Assembly (NCBI GenBank): GCA_937135995.1
Contig: CAKZOF010000793.1
Coordinates: 1-19,140 of the forward strand
Length of the DNA stretch: 19,140 bases
From: an uncultured Pyrinomonas sp.
GTDB lineage: Bacteria > Acidobacteriota > Blastocatellia > Pyrinomonadales > Pyrinomonadaceae
Direction: 5' to 3'
Below are positions 17,986 through 19,140 of this stretch, in pieces. The notes beneath the pieces were generated by a model. The model had not been told where the DNA came from, did no database searches, and worked only from the letters and a program-made list of their open reading frames with translations. A program made the translations under genes and the position numbers. How positions within the stretch are numbered: position 1 is the stretch's first letter; each line of letters opens with the position of its first letter.

Positions 17986-18294
17986 CGACGCGAACCCGTT
18001 TTTCCACCTGGCGACCGCACATCGAAAGCCCGCAGCGAGGCGCGTGGCCTTTGCGCGGGATCGAACCGCTCTTTACTCTGAAACATGCGCCGGCCGCCCG
18101 GCTGCGCGCGTCCGTTTGCTTGCGGCGCGGTCTGATGTTCCAGTTCATTGGTCGGCAGAAAGTTGTCCGGCTTTCGCGCGTGGGCAATAGTCTCGCGGCG
18201 TTCAGCCGTGTCGTTCCTTGCCGGAACGAACGAAGTTTTTCGCTGGCGCGGAGCGCTGCGGCCCTTGCGGTTCTTCGTCCCGTTTGGTGTTAGA
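17986..18294. other. 309-nt gap before the rhomboid gene
   Basis: No gene is supported on either strand; a minus-strand frame spanning it is antisense to its neighbours and lacks family features. It contains the weak terminator hairpin at 18211-18240 and, at its right edge, an extended -10 element. A tRNA T-arm look-alike at 18055-18069 was examined and rejected. Confidence 0.5.
18211..18240 (+). terminator. Candidate weak intrinsic terminator
   Basis: TCGTTCC (18211-18217) pairs perfectly with GGAACGA (18223-18229) around a 5-nt loop, with TTTTT at 18236-18240. The 6-nt gap before the T-run weakens it. It could end transcripts from the thioredoxin/NHL gene, about 225 nt upstream. Confidence 0.4.
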
Positions 18295-18296
18295 AT
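18288..18296 (+). promoter_or_regulatory. Extended -10 element overlapping the first ATG of the rhomboid gene
   Basis: TGT-TAGAAT (18288-18296) matches the extended -10 pattern TGnTAGAAT also seen before ytxH. It overlaps the ATG at 18295, so if used, translation must begin further downstream. No -35 at proper spacing; TTGCGG is 20 bp away. Confidence 0.35.
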
Positions 18297-19140
18297 GAAG
18301 CGAGGAGCGACGTCGAAGAGCTTGACCGAAGAGACTGCCAACGGGAACACGGACTACACCGGGCGACCGAGTGTGTGTCGTTATTGTGGTGCGCTGATCG
18401 GTGCCAGCGAGCCTTTCTGCTTGCAGTGCGGCGCGCCGACGCCGGCCGCCTTTCAGATCGCGCGCCAGTCGCGCACCAGACGCTTTCTCCGTGCCGTGCT
18501 TTCACGCCCGGCCCCTTTCACGGTCATCTTTCTCACGGTCAACGTCTTCTTCTCGATCTTGATGTATTTGTCGGGCGGGTCGGAGAACTACAGCGTACTC
18601 GTCTCCTACGGCGCCAAGATCAACACGCTTGTCGATCAAGGCGAGTGGTGGCGATTCGTCACGCCCATTTTCCTCCATGCCGGCCCGATCCATCTCTTCT
18701 TGAACATGTACGGGCTGCTGTTGCTCGGCCCATACGTCGAGAAGCTGTACGGTTCGGCCAAGTTCGTCGTCTTCTGGATCGTCTCGGGCATCGCCGGCGT
18801 AGTTGCGAGCTACCTGACCGTTCGTCCCGATCTGGCTTCCGGCTGGTTGGAAAGCTTTCTTTTCAAAGCTACCGACAATCCGTCGGTGGGCGCATCCGGT
18901 GCGCTCTTCGGATTGATCGGCGTGCTCTTCGTCTTCGGCATCAAATATCGGCGCGAACTTCCTGAAGAGTTTGCGCGAAACTTCGGCATCGGGTTGTTGC
19001 CCGTCATCCTCGTCAACTTCGCCATCGGCTACGCTGGCCGCGGCTTCATCGACAACGCTGCGCACGTGGGCGGATTCATCGCTGGCATCATCTTGGCGCT
19101 GTTTACTGACTACCTGCGCCCCGAAAGAAGAACACGCACA
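18295..19140 (+). CDS. Rhomboid intramembrane serine protease with N-terminal zinc ribbon, cut by window end
   Basis: The 282 residues present form a rhomboid-family membrane protease, which cleaves transmembrane substrates within the bilayer. A four-cysteine zinc ribbon precedes it: C28-R-Y-C31 and C42-L-Q-C45. Six or so transmembrane segments follow from about residue 73. Catalytic features are complete: H133-xxx-N137 (oxyanion-hole pair in HLFLN), nucleophile S201 in GASGALFG, and base H257 in AAHVGGF. The stop lies beyond the window. The start is unclear: ATG 18295 has no ribosome site and overlaps a -10-like box, while TTG at 18322 has AGGAG 14 nt upstream. The zinc ribbon is retained with either start. 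Family call is firm. Confidence 0.9.
   Translation, partial: MKRGATSKSLTEETANGNTDYTGRPSVCRYCGALIGASEPFCLQCGAPTPAAFQIARQSRTRRFLRAVLSRPAPFTVIFLTVNVFFSILMYLSGGSENYSVLVSYGAKINTLVDQGEWWRFVTPIFLHAGPIHLFLNMYGLLLLGPYVEKLYGSAKFVVFWIVSGIAGVVASYLTVRPDLASGWLESFLFKATDNPSVGASGALFGLIGVLFVFGIKYRRELPEEFARNFGIGLLPVILVNFAIGYAGRGFIDNAAHVGGFIAGIILALFTDYLRPERRTRT

Noticed and set aside
18055..18069. tRNA T-arm look-alike on the minus strand (GCGG-TTCGATC-CCGC)
   Set aside because: The stem is only 4 bp, no 5' acceptor partner is found at proper distance, and no anticodon arm can be drawn.
18375..18965. 196-codon plus-strand frame at the right end
   Set aside because: It is a shifted frame of the rhomboid gene, whose correct frame starts at 18295 and runs off the window.

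Overview
High-GC bacterial chromosome segment with tightly packed genes on both strands. The mix of genes (FadR-type TetR next to an acyl-CoA ligase, a long NorD/CbbO-like VWA protein with a CbbQ-like ATPase, an exported NHLRC2-like thioredoxin/NHL protein, a rhomboid with an N-terminal zinc ribbon) and the codon style fit a thermophilic or soil Acidobacteriota of the Blastocatellia/Pyrinomonas type. That placement is an inference from gene content; no rRNA or other phylogenetic marker is present.

Layout. 1-2758 (minus strand): 3'-truncated signal peptide peptidase sppA, a 433-nt gap with foldable sequence, and the tRNA thiouridylase mnmA. 2992-8784 (plus): a CbbQ/NorQ-type AAA+ ATPase, a YtxH protein, a DUF948-like membrane coiled-coil protein, and a 1054-residue VWA protein of the NorD/CbbO type. 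The ATPase and VWA proteins look like the two halves of a MoxR-VWA remodelling module, here separated by two small envelope/stress-type genes and two structured non-coding stretches. 8961-10946 (minus): a Kef-type cation/proton antiporter with RCK domains. 11292-11377: tRNA-Ser(UGA) with a near-consensus promoter. 11720-14308 (plus): a FadR-like TetR repressor with a palindromic operator in its own leader, then a long-chain acyl-CoA ligase. 14369-15720 (minus): an alpha/beta hydrolase overlapping, by a TTGA junction, a class I methyltransferase with an apparent signal peptide. 15979-17985 (plus): a secreted thioredoxin/NHL-repeat protein. 18295-19140 (plus): a rhomboid protease cut by the window end.

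The clearest functional links are the FadR operator-fadR-acyl-CoA ligase unit (fatty acid degradation control) and the ATPase/VWA pair. The target of the latter is unknown: no Rubisco, nitric oxide reductase or methanol dehydrogenase genes are in the window. The ytxH leader, with a candidate promoter, a six-codon ORF behind a good ribosome site and flanking stem-loops, is the most suggestive unannotated regulatory stretch. I see no insertion sequences, CRISPR arrays, phage genes or clear signs of recent transfer. All RNA structures and promoters were found by eye and not computed.
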